A stretch of 64,000 nt of DNA, from the NCBI GenBank assembly GCA_934876235.1, contig CAKXKM010000001.1, positions 18,334 to 82,333 of the forward strand, given 5' to 3'. This document shows, piece after piece, positions 16,524 through 25,445 of the stretch. Position 1 is the stretch's first letter. Each line of letters starts with the position of its first letter. A model generated the notes under the pieces. The model ran no database searches and was not told where the DNA came from. It was given only the letters and a program-made list of their open reading frames with translations. Made by a program: the position numbers and the translations under genes. Origin of the DNA: Collinsella sp. AF02-46-1 (GTDB lineage: Bacteria > Actinomycetota > Coriobacteriia > Coriobacteriales > Coriobacteriaceae).

Positions 16524-17777
16524 TTGACCGCCGCAACCACGCCTAAAAGTAAGTCAACCGCCGCCGCGCTCTCCCCCGCGCGCACCAAGCTCTGCCTGGC
16601 GCTGCTCGTGCTGCTGGGATTCTCGCTCGGCTGCTCCGAGTTCGTGGTCATCGGTATCGAGAGCGACTTGGCAACGGAACTCGGCGTATCACTTGCTACT
16701 GCGGGCCAGCTCATCAGCGTTTTTGCACTGGTCTACGCCATCGCGACGCCGGTGCTTGCGCTCAGCACGGGGCGCTTCCGTCGTTACCAGCTGCTCGTGT
16801 GCTACAGCATCGTCTTTGTGCTCGGCAACCTGGTCATGGCGTTGGCGCCCAACTTCCAGGTGCTCTTTATCTCGCGCATCATCCTGGGTTCCGTCTCGGG
16901 CGCGCTGCTCGCCGTGGGTGTGACGTACATCCCCGAGCTGCTGTCCCCGCAGCAAACTTCGCTTGCCATCTCGGTGGTATATGGTGCGTTTTCCGTGGCA
17001 ATGGTCTTTGTCACTTCGATCGGCAAGTTTGTGGCCGACACGCTCGATTGGCACGTGGCCATGTACGGCACGCTTGCCTTTGCCGTTCTGATATGCGGAG
17101 CGCTCGTGATGTTTATGCCGCGCGCCGGACAGACCGACGAGCCCGCCACCTTTCGCGAGCAGGCGGGTCTGCTACGCGAGCCGAGCATCATCACCGGCAT
17201 GCTCATCTTTTTGTTTGGCGTGGGATCGGTCTATGTGTTCTACGGCTACGTGACGCCTTATCTTGAGCAGGTGCTGGGCATGGGCACTGTTCAGGCGAGC
17301 ACCACGCTTATGGCCTACGGCGTGTTCTGCCTGATCTCGAACATCCTGGGCGGATGGATCGACGCACGTTTTGGCATGAAGGCACTGCTTGTGACGTTTG
17401 TGCTGCAGGCTGCGGCGTTGCTCGGGCTGTTTGCCGTGGGCGGCACCATGCCGCTCGCGCTGGTCTTTGTCTTTAGCTTGGCGCTGCTCATGTACCTGTT
17501 CTCAGTCTCGTGCATCACACACTTTATGGACGTGGCACGCAGCCGCCATCCCAAATCGATGGTACTCGCGAGCTCGGTAGAACCCATGGCGTTTAACGTC
17601 GGCATCTCGTTTGGCACTGCAGTGGGCGGCGCCGTGGTAAGCGGAGTTGGCATTGCCTGCGTGGGCGCCGTGGGCGCCGCGTTCTCGCTTGTGGCCTGGA
17701 TGCTCACGCTGGTGACGATTAAGTTGGCTCGCTGGGAGCGCCGTCGTCAATCAGCACAGCCCCGGATGCAGGCATAG
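16524..17777 (+). CDS. MFS transporter, DHA1-type exporter
   Basis: About 417 residues with 12 predicted membrane segments. The N-terminal half has GIESDLATELGVSLATAGQLI and the ALSTGRFRRYQLL loop typical of the AraJ/sugar-efflux branch of DHA1 drug:H+ antiporters. TTG at 16524 is proposed as the start, with GGAG 8 bp upstream and an N-terminus of similar length to relatives; upstream in-frame alternatives exist, including a GTG at about 16515. It is divergent from the UbiD operon across 160 bp, so export of the decarboxylation product or a toxic aromatic is plausible but unproven. Confidence 0.85.
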   Translation: MTAATTPKSKSTAAALSPARTKLCLALLVLLGFSLGCSEFVVIGIESDLATELGVSLATAGQLISVFALVYAIATPVLALSTGRFRRYQLLVCYSIVFVLGNLVMALAPNFQVLFISRIILGSVSGALLAVGVTYIPELLSPQQTSLAISVVYGAFSVAMVFVTSIGKFVADTLDWHVAMYGTLAFAVLICGALVMFMPRAGQTDEPATFREQAGLLREPSIITGMLIFLFGVGSVYVFYGYVTPYLEQVLGMGTVQASTTLMAYGVFCLISNILGGWIDARFGMKALLVTFVLQAAALLGLFAVGGTMPLALVFVFSLALLMYLFSVSCITHFMDVARSRHPKSMVLASSVEPMAFNVGISFGTAVGGAVVSGVGIACVGAVGAAFSLVAWMLTLVTIKLARWERRRQSAQPRMQA

Positions 17778-17868
17778 GGGCGAACATAGCCCAAGGTGAC
17801 GAGCAACCGATGAAAACCGTCCCATACGAGTAGTGTTTATCCGCCTGCAAGCTTCGACAGTGCAATTT

Positions 17869-17920
17869 CGTGTATTTCAGATACACGCTTTTATACTATT
17901 TCGTGTATTTCAAATACACG
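17869..17920. repeat. Two tandem 19-bp palindromes between convergent genes
   Basis: CGTGTATTTCAGATACACG at 17869-17887 and CGTGTATTTCAAATACACG at 17902-17920 are almost identical, 33 bp apart, and embedded in AT-rich sequence. Such paired palindromes usually mark operators, yet the flanking genes converge here and no promoter target is evident. Confidence 0.7.
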
Positions 17921-17940
17921 AAATGCGCGTGGAGCAACTC

Positions 17941-17980
17941 AAAGGCGGCGGCAGACGCATTGTCTGCCGCCGCCTTTTAT
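17941..17980. terminator. Bidirectional intrinsic terminator
   Basis: A perfect 16-bp GC-rich stem (AAAGGCGGCGGCAGAC with its complement, 5-nt loop) runs into TTTT on the plus strand. It separates the convergent MFS gene and PTS operon. Confidence 0.9.
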
Positions 17981-18007
17981 CCCGGATTTTATAGATATGT
18001 GGGGCGT

Positions 18008-19570
18008 TTACTCCATGCCCAGCAGCTCGCGCATCTGAGTCGCGTAGTTAGATGCCATGTTGCCGTAGACAATCTGCACGCCGCCGTTGACATGCACGAT
18101 GCCACGCGCTTCGAGCTTTTCGGTAAACTCGGCGTCGTCAACCACCTTGTCACAGTCATTGAGCTGGATGCGCAGACGGGTGAAGCAGGCCTCGACAGAC
18201 TTAATATTGTTGTCGCCGCCCACTGCCTCAACGATGGCGGGAATGAGGTCGCTGATCACAGTCTTGGGAGCCTTTGCGGCCTCATCGTCGGACTCTTCCT
18301 CGCGGCCAGGGGTCTTAAGGTCCTTCTTAAGAATGATGAACTTGAAGACGAAGTAGTACACCACGAAGTAGATGGGGCCGAGGAACAGGATAACCTGCCA
18401 GTTGGAGCCCTTGGCTGCACCCATAATGCCGTTAAAGATCAACGACAAGAGCGGGCCGCCGAAGGACGCGGAGCCAGCCACGTTGAACTGCAGGATATAG
18501 GTCAGCGCATAAGCAAGACCAGCCATAAGAGCGTGGAACACGTAGAGGATGGGCGCGATAAACAGGAAGGAGTACTCGAGCGGCTCGGTAATGCCGGAGA
18601 GGATGCAAGGCACCACGATGGCAATCATGAGCGCTGCGGTCTTCTTCTTGTTCTTGGGAAGCGCCGTCTTGTAGAAGGCGAGTGCAGCGCCGGGCAGGCC
18701 GAACATGGCGAAGATAACCTTGCCGTTCATGACAAAACGGCTGACCTCGATGTTAAACGGCGTGCTGGGAGAGCCCAGGATCGCGTTGTAGATATTGATA
18801 GCGCCCTGAACAGTCTGGCCGTCGATGGTCTCGACGCCACCAAGCGACGTGAAGAAGAACGGCAAATAGACAAAGTGATGCAGGCCAAAAGGCAGGAGCA
18901 TGCGCTCGCCGGCGCCGTAGACAAATGCACCAAAGGCACCCGTAGTCTTGATGAACTCGGACAGCGCACCGAGAGCGTTCTGAATAAACGGGAAAACAAA
19001 GGACATGACCAATGCGAGGATGCTGCATGAGAGCAGCGTCACCGCCGGGATAAAGCGCGTACCGTTGAAGATGGAGAACACGGCAGGCAGCTCAATCTTG
19101 TAGTAACGGTTATGCAACCATGCGACGATTGCACCCACCAGAAGACCGCCGATAACACCAGTGTCGAGCGTGGTGATGCCGAGGATCGTGCTCTGGCCCG
19201 TCGTAAGATTCGCGGGATCGATAACGCCAGTCGTCGTAAGGAACGTGCCCATCACGGAATTCATGCACATGTAGCCCAAAAAGCCACAAAGCGCCGCGGT
19301 AGCCTTCTCGGACTTGGCGAAGCCATAGGCGAGGCAAATCGAGAAGATAACCGGGATGTTGTTCATAACGATGCTGGCAGCGGCCTTGAGAATCGAAAAG
19401 AAGATCGCAAAGCCCGGAGCAGCAAGCCAGGGAACAGCTGCCGTAAGGGTGGGGCTGGTAAAGGCATTGCCAAAGCCCTGAAGGATGCCGGCGATTGGCA
19501 GGATCAAGACAGGCGTCATGAGGACTTTGCCCAGGCGCTGGAACTTTGCCAGCAGCTCATCTTTGTTCAT
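18008..19570 (-). CDS. Alpha-glucoside PTS transporter, IICB subunits fused
   Basis: 520 residues. The N-terminal glucose/maltose-type IIC membrane domain includes GERMLLPFGLHHFVYLPFFF and GITEPLEYSFLFIAPILY. A linker rich in Glu/Asp (about 420-440) is followed by a IIB domain with phosphorylated Cys in SVEACFTRLRIQLND. It imports and phosphorylates a glucoside; the IIA function must come from elsewhere. The GH4 gene lies 82 bp upstream in the same orientation, which points to alpha-glucosides such as maltose or related disaccharides. GAGGGG precedes the ATG. Confidence 0.93.
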   Translation of the reverse strand: MNKDELLAKFQRLGKVLMTPVLILPIAGILQGFGNAFTSPTLTAAVPWLAAPGFAIFFSILKAAASIVMNNIPVIFSICLAYGFAKSEKATAALCGFLGYMCMNSVMGTFLTTTGVIDPANLTTGQSTILGITTLDTGVIGGLLVGAIVAWLHNRYYKIELPAVFSIFNGTRFIPAVTLLSCSILALVMSFVFPFIQNALGALSEFIKTTGAFGAFVYGAGERMLLPFGLHHFVYLPFFFTSLGGVETIDGQTVQGAINIYNAILGSPSTPFNIEVSRFVMNGKVIFAMFGLPGAALAFYKTALPKNKKKTAALMIAIVVPCILSGITEPLEYSFLFIAPILYVFHALMAGLAYALTYILQFNVAGSASFGGPLLSLIFNGIMGAAKGSNWQVILFLGPIYFVVYYFVFKFIILKKDLKTPGREEESDDEAAKAPKTVISDLIPAIVEAVGGDNNIKSVEACFTRLRIQLNDCDKVVDDAEFTEKLEARGIVHVNGGVQIVYGNMASNYATQMRELLGME

Positions 19571-19652
19571 GGGATACCCCTCTTAAAGAAACGGGGCGTG
19601 CAGCTCTACAGCCCACACGCCCCATAACAGTTATCAAGCGCTATGGAACTAG

Positions 19653-20978
19653 CTACTTAAGCTCCGGCCAGTAATCCTTATTGGCCTCGATGAGCTTGTC
19701 GAGCACTTTGCGAGCCTTCTTTGCGTCGCCGACCAGACGATTAAGCGTGAGTGCCTGCAGAGCCTTCTCGTAGGAACCCTCCATCCAAGCCTCAACAGTC
19801 AGGCGCTCATAGGCGTACTGGTTCTCCATAAGGCCGCGATAGAAGGTACCGATCTTGCCAACAGCATAGGGCTGCGGGCCATTGGCGCCCACGCTTGCCG
19901 CAACCTCGACCATGGCGTCATCGGGCATACCCTCGATAATGCCGTTGTTGGGCACAATGACAATGAAAGTCTTGTTGGTGTTGCGATAAATGGCCGACGT
20001 GATTTCCACGATCATATCGCCATGAGCGTCGTTTTGCACAACCGAGGAGTTCTTTGCGGTGCCAACTTTGGCAACACGCTCGCACTCGGCGAACACGCGC
20101 TTCTCACGACCGTTGATAACCTCGTCGGAGCGAGTGTAGTCGGGGTCGAGGTGAGCGACCTTGTACTCGGGATACAGATAGTACTGCAGATAAGTGTTGG
20201 GCAGATAGTCGGGGAAGTCCTCGAGCATGTCCTTGACCATGGCGTAGGTATCAAGCCAGGACTGGTCACGCTGCTCGGCATCGGCAGGAAGGAAGCCGTT
20301 CTTCTCCGTGTACTCCTTAATCTGCGGGACGAGGTCATGACCCTCTTCATCGTAGATGTGCTTGAACCAACCGAAGTGATTGAGGCCGAAGTACACGGGC
20401 TCCGTCTTGCTCATATCGCGACCGAGCAGGCGACCGTAAGAGCGCATGAGGTTGACAGGCTGGTCGCAGATGTTGAGGACGCGATGCTCATCGGGCAGGA
20501 CGCGCTCGAGACCATATGCCACAATAGCAGCCGGGTTGGTGTAGTTGATAATCCACGCCTCCGGGCTATGAGCGCGAACGTCGTTGACGATCTCAACCAT
20601 GTCATGCATGGAGCGCATACCGTAAGCCATGCCGCCAGGGCCCACCGTTTCCTGGCCGATGATTCCCATATGCAGCGGAATCTTCTCGTCCTTGCTACGC
20701 ATCTCGTAGCCGCCGGTACGAATCTGGCAGAGCACAAAGTCGACGTCGGTGTAAGCCTCGTCCTTATCGGTGGTGTAACCAAACTCCACACCGGGCTCCT
20801 CCTCGGCGAAGAGGATCTTGCCAAACTCGCCAATCGGACGCTGACGCTCGGCATCGATGTCATAGAGCATCACGCGGTTCAGCGGCAGAATGTCCATGTG
20901 CTTGGTCAGGGCTTTAAGAATGCCAGGGCACCACGTGGAGCCGCCGCCAACGATCACAATATTGAGCTTATCCTTCAT
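19653..20978 (-). CDS. Family 4 glycoside hydrolase, 6-phospho-alpha-glucosidase type
   Basis: 441 residues, typical for GH4. The NAD-binding start is NIVIVGGGSTWCPGILKAL. The metal-site region shows NICDQPVNLM with the ligand Cys and GLNHFGWFKHI with the ligand His. GH4 enzymes use NAD+, Mn2+ and an oxidation-elimination mechanism to cleave phosphorylated disaccharides. The length and CDQP motif fit the phospho-alpha-glucosidase branch, so it should hydrolyse the product of the PTS encoded downstream. First gene of this two-gene operon; the RpiR regulator is divergent. Confidence 0.93.
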   Translation of the reverse strand: MKDKLNIVIVGGGSTWCPGILKALTKHMDILPLNRVMLYDIDAERQRPIGEFGKILFAEEEPGVEFGYTTDKDEAYTDVDFVLCQIRTGGYEMRSKDEKIPLHMGIIGQETVGPGGMAYGMRSMHDMVEIVNDVRAHSPEAWIINYTNPAAIVAYGLERVLPDEHRVLNICDQPVNLMRSYGRLLGRDMSKTEPVYFGLNHFGWFKHIYDEEGHDLVPQIKEYTEKNGFLPADAEQRDQSWLDTYAMVKDMLEDFPDYLPNTYLQYYLYPEYKVAHLDPDYTRSDEVINGREKRVFAECERVAKVGTAKNSSVVQNDAHGDMIVEITSAIYRNTNKTFIVIVPNNGIIEGMPDDAMVEVAASVGANGPQPYAVGKIGTFYRGLMENQYAYERLTVEAWMEGSYEKALQALTLNRLVGDAKKARKVLDKLIEANKDYWPELK

Positions 20979-21276
20979 GTTCCGTCCCTCCAGGGTTGGC
21001 TGATCGGTGTTCTCGAAGACCTTGGGCTCCGCGGTTGTCCTCGGCTTGCTTCGTTTCGATTGATATTTTGCGACTTGAGCTCATTTGCAAGCCCCTGCGC
21101 AGGTCAATGCGAAACGGGGACACATGATTTCGTTCACGACACAGATATGTGTAGGCCGACACGTACGTTTGCCCAGTTCATGGGTAATAGACAATCTTGA
21201 CCGATTACCGATTTCTCACCTGGCTACACAAAGCGGTACCATATGTACGGCGAGGTGCGAGGGGCTGAAACATCTT

Positions 21277-22026
21277 ATGAAAGATCAAGAATCTTTTTAT
21301 GATCATGTGCGAGCTGGCGAGAGCAAGCTCAACGATCTCGAAAGCGAGATCATGCGCTACATCATCGAGCTGCGTGACGATATTGACGATGTCACGCTTA
21401 AGAGCGTTGCTGAACGGTTCTTTGTCGCTCCCAACACGATCGTAAGGCTTGCCCATAAGCTTGGCTTCTCGGGGTTTACGGAGCTCAAACAATCGTATTC
21501 CGCCTCGCTCGACCGCAATCAATTCACTATCGAGACACTTCCGCTCGACACCCAGCTCGTACAAACCAAAGACCTGCTTAACGACCGGGTCATCGACTCG
21601 GTCGTGAGCCTTATCCAGGACGCCTCGCATATCGTGTTCTTCTGCTCGGGCTTTTCGAAATACCCGTGCCTCGAGATGGCTGAAAAGCTCAAAATAATGG
21701 GCAAGAATACCGATACGCTCAGTGAACGCCACGTCATGAGGCACTACGCAGAACTGCTTGGCAAAAACGACCTGGTCTTCAGCGTTTCCGTAAGCGGCGA
21801 GACGCAGGTGTCTATTGACGCTACGTCGATAGCCAAAACGCGCGGATGCAAGGTCGTCACACTCACCGGCTTTTCTCGAAATTCTCTCTCGAAACTAGCC
21901 GACTACCCTATCTACACCGTGCAAAAAGAAATCCGCTTGGGCAGCATGGACCTCGACAGTCGATTAATGTTCTATTACGTTTTCGAATTGATATTTGAGC
22001 GCTATTTCAAACTGGCCAGGAAATAA
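21277..22026 (+). CDS. RpiR-family transcriptional regulator of the alpha-glucoside operon
   Basis: 249 residues: an HTH_6 DNA-binding domain (SVAERFFVAPNTIVRLAHKLGF, about 40-62) and a SIS sugar-phosphate-binding domain (IVFFCSGFSKYPCLEMAEKL, SVSVSGETQVSI). Family members bind phosphosugars and repress or activate catabolic operons. It is divergent from the GH4-PTS genes, the usual place for their regulator. ATG at 21277 was taken because homology begins there; GAGGGG lies about 12 bp upstream, slightly far. Confidence 0.9.
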   Translation: MKDQESFYDHVRAGESKLNDLESEIMRYIIELRDDIDDVTLKSVAERFFVAPNTIVRLAHKLGFSGFTELKQSYSASLDRNQFTIETLPLDTQLVQTKDLLNDRVIDSVVSLIQDASHIVFFCSGFSKYPCLEMAEKLKIMGKNTDTLSERHVMRHYAELLGKNDLVFSVSVSGETQVSIDATSIAKTRGCKVVTLTGFSRNSLSKLADYPIYTVQKEIRLGSMDLDSRLMFYYVFELIFERYFKLARK

Positions 22027-22086
22027 AACTCTGTATGTGCCCGGCTTCGACTCTTTAGCAGCCTCCTATATGAAAGGTATCGTTCT

Positions 22087-22149
22087 ATGCAACGCGTACT
22101 GTTTATCTGTCATGGGAACATCTGCAGATTCAGAAAAATGCCTAGCTAG
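22087..22149 (+). pseudogene. 5' remnant of a low-molecular-weight phosphotyrosine phosphatase gene (left junction)
   Basis: Encodes MQRVLFICHGNIC, the start of an LMW-PTP including most of its catalytic P-loop, then runs into unrelated codons and a stop after 20 residues. A GAAAGG ribosome site precedes the ATG. The intact gene at 29636 has the same P-loop. This is the original gene start, severed by the element. Confidence 0.88.
22106..22124 (+). mobile_element. Left attachment site (19-bp core)
   Basis: TCTGTCATGGGAACATCTG is identical to 29655-29673. Both copies lie at the same codon position of LMW-PTP reading frames and encode the CHGNIC part of the catalytic loop. Confidence 0.88.
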
Positions 22150-22813
22150 TTAGGATCCCGGCGAACCATATCGCGTACCTTACGACGTTTTTACGACTTT
22201 GAGCCCCGATGCGATATTGCCGTGATGGAGAAAAGCAACTCCTTTCGCCTTTCCCCAGTAGCTGAAGAACGGAGAATCGAGCATAAGCATTCCTTTCCGG
22301 TCGTCTCAAACCTCTGCAATTTGGAGGGTAAATCGCGAAAGCTAATATCTCAAACACCAGAAAAATCAAGTCGATGACCTCGCTCAACATTCACGACGCC
22401 CCACCATCGCATGCTAGTTACAAGAAGCGGATGCACTAGTATTCTTTCAATCGACTTGCAAACCCCTTCAAGCGTCCAACGCAATGGCGTGCTTTCAGAC
22501 GCAACGCCTCCTTGCGTCCGCATTATTGCTTTGTTAGACTCTACGGAAGAATTCAGCGCAGGCCCATATGCCAAGCCAGCGCCCCGGAAAGGAAAAGGAT
22601 TCGTGAAGCTGTAGACGATACATATCGACGCCAATTTGCAAATTGCCATCTATCCAAGAATAAATCTGGCCGCACATTTGTCGTATCGTCTTTTCACTGA
22701 TCCTCGTATATCCTAAACACTACCTTTGCGAGCATTGCCGTCGACTCATTTTCTTTCAGCTTGACTCGAGTCGACGGGCGTTCACGTTGGTCGGAACGAG
22801 CCAATCAGAGCAT
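22150..22813. other. Gene-free left end of the element, long leader to the ABC-F gene
   Basis: No frame here has a convincing product; open frames at 22142-22390, 22350-22649 and 22411-22614 lack ribosome sites and recognisable domains. The region is AT-richer than chromosomal DNA. ABC-F resistance genes often have long attenuated leaders, and the promoter of the gene at 22852 must lie here. Confidence 0.5.
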
Positions 22814-22870
22814 ATGCGGCAAAACGCGGCCTCCCATGCCGAGGAGGCACAATGTCAAGAACCAATTTGA
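22814..22870 (+). promoter_or_regulatory. Possible upstream ORF and Shine-Dalgarno-hiding hairpin of the ABC-F gene
   Basis: GCCTCC (22829-22834) can pair with GGAGGC (22843-22848), hiding the ribosome site of the ABC-F gene. An 18-codon ORF (MRQNAASHAEEAQCQEPI) from 22814 translates through this hairpin and stops at 22868-22870, inside the ABC-F coding start. Its own ribosome site is weak. Confidence 0.4.
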
Positions 22871-24390
22871 ACAGCTCCACCACCCTCGTTCTTTCCCATA
22901 TTACTTATGCATATCCTGGCAGCGCAATGCCCGCACTCGACAACGTGTCGGCGACATTTGCCCCCGGCTGGCACGGCATCGTCGGAGACAACGGGTGCGG
23001 GAAATCAACTTTCGTCCGCATTGCGTGCGGACTTCTGATTCCAGATCGCGGCGTCGTTTCACCGCGTCTCGTCTCCGCATATTGCGCGCAAGAAGCCGGA
23101 GTCGAACCGCCCATGCTCTTCGATTTTGCGTGCGACTTCGCCCCGGCGACCACGCACCTCAGAAGGATGCTCCGCATCACCGATGATATGCTCTGGCGTT
23201 TTTCCGAGCTCTCCGGTGGCGAGCAGAAGAAAATTCAAATAGCCGTCGCGCTTTGGCAGAATCCCGATCTTCTGGCAATGGATGAACCGACTAACCATGT
23301 GGACGCAGAATGCAGAAGGCAGATTTGCAAAGCACTCGCCGAGTACAAGGGTATTGGCCTCCTCGTCTCGCACGACCGTGCGTTGCTCGACTCCTTGGCA
23401 AAGGACTGCCTGTGCTTTGAGTCGGGGCACGTCACCATGCGCCCCGGCAACTACTCCCAAGCTCGCTCGCAGGCGAATCTGGAGCGCGAAAGCGCGGCGC
23501 GGGCCAAATCGATTGCGCGATCCAAAGAAAAGCGCATGAAGGCTGAGTATATCAGGCGCGTTGAAAACGCCTCACGGTCCGCATCCAAGAGAAGCGCCCG
23601 TCATGTCGATCCGAAGGATCACGACGCGAAAGCACGAATCAAACTCGCCATTCTCACTGGCAGAGACGGCGTTGCGGGCAAGCTCGCTTCGCGCATGGAC
23701 TCCCGAATCCAGCGCGCGCAAGCCGCCGTCGACGCCCACCATGTCGAAAAGCGCTACGAAAGCACCTTGTGGATGGAAGCGCAACCCAGCCCGCGCAAAA
23801 CACTGATTCACGTCAGCTCAGATCGCATACCGTGCGGCCCGAGGCAATCTTTGCGGGTTCCCGAGATTTATCTGGGAAATACCGATCATCTGGGCATAAG
23901 CGGCCCCAACGGAGCGGGGAAAACAACACTGGTCAATCATATCCTGGAGATATTGGAAGGCCGCAAGGCCACGGGATTGGACATTCGCACGCTGTATATC
24001 CCTCAGGAAGTCGACGATTCATCCTCAATTGAATTCCTCTCGGAAATCAAGGACCTGCCCCAAGCCGAACGTGGAGCCCTGCTTTCGATCGTTGCGCAAC
24101 TCAATTCGGATCCCGAACGAATATTGTCCGGCGAGAACATCAGCCCGGGGGAGCTGCGGAAGCTCATGCTCGCCCGCGGTATACTAGATGCCCCCGAAAT
24201 CATCGTCATGGACGAACCCACGAATCACCTGGACCTGCACTCGGTGGAGGCACTCGAGCGAGCGCTTTCCGCCTTTCCCGGCGCGCTTGTTTTGGTGAGC
24301 CATGACGAGCAGTTCCTCTCGGCCTCATGCCCCCTCCGCTTGGATTTGGCCCCAAAAGAGGAGCACACTATTGGTCAGCCCCTCCTCTAG
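22852..24390 (+). CDS. ABC-F family ATPase (candidate ribosome-protection protein)
   Basis: 512 residues, two ABC domains and no membrane segments. Domain 1: Walker A GDNGCGKST (45-53), signature LSGGEQKK, Walker B LLAMDEPTNHVD. A basic, Lys/Arg-rich linker follows. Domain 2: Walker A GPNGAGKTT, signature ISPGELRK, Walker B IIVMDEPTNHLD. ABC-F proteins act on the ribosome, and those carried on mobile elements often displace macrolides, lincosamides, streptogramins or pleuromutilins. Placement as the only cargo gene of an integrated element supports resistance, but the drug cannot be predicted. GAGGAGG precedes the ATG. Confidence 0.9.
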   Translation: MSRTNLNSSTTLVLSHITYAYPGSAMPALDNVSATFAPGWHGIVGDNGCGKSTFVRIACGLLIPDRGVVSPRLVSAYCAQEAGVEPPMLFDFACDFAPATTHLRRMLRITDDMLWRFSELSGGEQKKIQIAVALWQNPDLLAMDEPTNHVDAECRRQICKALAEYKGIGLLVSHDRALLDSLAKDCLCFESGHVTMRPGNYSQARSQANLERESAARAKSIARSKEKRMKAEYIRRVENASRSASKRSARHVDPKDHDAKARIKLAILTGRDGVAGKLASRMDSRIQRAQAAVDAHHVEKRYESTLWMEAQPSPRKTLIHVSSDRIPCGPRQSLRVPEIYLGNTDHLGISGPNGAGKTTLVNHILEILEGRKATGLDIRTLYIPQEVDDSSSIEFLSEIKDLPQAERGALLSIVAQLNSDPERILSGENISPGELRKLMLARGILDAPEIIVMDEPTNHLDLHSVEALERALSAFPGALVLVSHDEQFLSASCPLRLDLAPKEEHTIGQPLL

Positions 24391-24751
24391 CGCTCAGGCA
24401 TGTCTTCTGCAAGCCGCCTTCTTCTGATATCCCCTCCCCCGTTTTGCAAGCAACTCAGCGCAAATGGCCCATCCCCCTCAGCCTGAAGGCTCAGCGACAC
24501 CAACGATACCGACGATTCAATATCTGGATGTCCATATTTGCCCCATCTGGGTGATTATTAAATTGTGTTTGTTCCGTGATTGAATACTTTGTCATCATTA
24601 CGCCCCACTTCTTCTCATCAGAGGACGTCGAGAACGACAGGTCCTTGCGAAATAATCCCAGCTCAGAAGCTTATGGCATGATGTGCTCACCGAGTGCTCG
24701 ATGACGATTGACGAATCGTCGGTAATATCCAATTTTAGGAAAGAGGTGTGT
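24391..24751. other. Spacer after the ABC-F gene
   Basis: No confident gene. A 42-codon frame with GTG start (24576-24704, beginning MIEYFVIITPHFFSSEDVEN) overlaps by ATGA an alternative start of the next ORF at 24701, which might reflect coupling, but it has no recognisable domain and no clear ribosome site. No terminator hairpin is evident after the ABC-F stop. Confidence 0.4.
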
Positions 24752-25075
24752 ATGACCCGACCGAAGATCATGCGCGGACCGTTTGAATGCGGCTCCATCT
24801 CAACAACCAGTACGGCAATGTCGTCTATAAAGGAGTCTTCGGCGAGCATGCCGACTTGTTCTGAACGAGCTGTTCGACATGCCCTGAAGGCCGAAGAGAT
24901 GTTCTCTCGCGTCATGTATCGCCAGATTCTTTGTGCCCACACGAAGCTCCATGGGGCAATGTTTGGGGACGATGATCTTCATGCCGCAACAAGAAATGTC
25001 GAGGAGATCTTGCGCAACGTCCTGCGCCTCTATCTCGATGTCCACGGCGAGCCGCAACGCGGAGTCAGCAAATAA
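24752..25075 (+). CDS. Hypothetical protein of the element
   Basis: 107 residues, start ATG at 24752 with AGGAAAGAGG upstream. An alternative ATG at 24701 would add 17 residues (MTIDESSVISNFRKEVC). The second half is helical (ALKAEEMFSRVMYRQILCAH, ATRNVEEILRNVLRLYLDVH) and the first half Ser-rich. No family recognised. It precedes the accessory ORF and FtsK-like gene by 22 bp and is in the same orientation, so it may belong to the transfer/replication module. Existence as a real gene is moderately supported by the ribosome site and spacing. Confidence 0.55.
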   Translation: MTRPKIMRGPFECGSISTTSTAMSSIKESSASMPTCSERAVRHALKAEEMFSRVMYRQILCAHTKLHGAMFGDDDLHAATRNVEEILRNVLRLYLDVHGEPQRGVSK

Positions 25076-25097
25076 TTGGATTGAGAGGAGTTCGAGT

Positions 25098-25445
25098 ATG
25101 AGGAAATTGAATCAGTTTATGAAGTTCGATTGGGAAGCTTTTGCGAAAGGCAAGCGTTTCCTTTGTGTCGGAGGTGGTAAATGGGTTGATTAAAACACCA
25201 AAGAGCATCGCGGCACCAAGATCGACGTGGTGATCACAACCGATAACACGCAGTATCACCAAAACGAAGGCGAGGTGGTCAGCAATCGTTTCGAGAAGCT
25301 TTCCATCAAGGTTTCGAACGATATCGAGATTCCCGTCAATCAGCACGTCATTCCCACCGGCGTGGTCGCAAAGGTTTACGGTGATTATCGCAACCAGTTG
25401 TCCATCACGGCGGACGGCATTACCGTCATCCCCGCGAAGGGCTAG
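25098..25445 (+). pseudogene. Element accessory protein interrupted by an in-frame TAA
   Basis: Reading frame MRKLNQFMKFDWEAFAKGKR... continues for 31 codons to TAA at 25191-25193, then the same frame goes on as NTKEHRGTKIDVVITTDNTQ to a natural end at 25445, directly abutting the FtsK-like start. The whole would be a 115-residue beta-rich protein placed where ICEs carry a small conserved gene before the FtsK/TcpA ATPase (YdcP/DUF961-like position; similarity not certain). A Tyr codon turned TAA would explain the interruption. Restart at a GTG at 25227 is possible. AGAGGAG precedes the ATG. Confidence 0.65.

Noticed and set aside
22142..22649. Small ORFs in the left end of the element
   Set aside because: No ribosome sites, no recognisable sequence, and they overlap one another on both strands.
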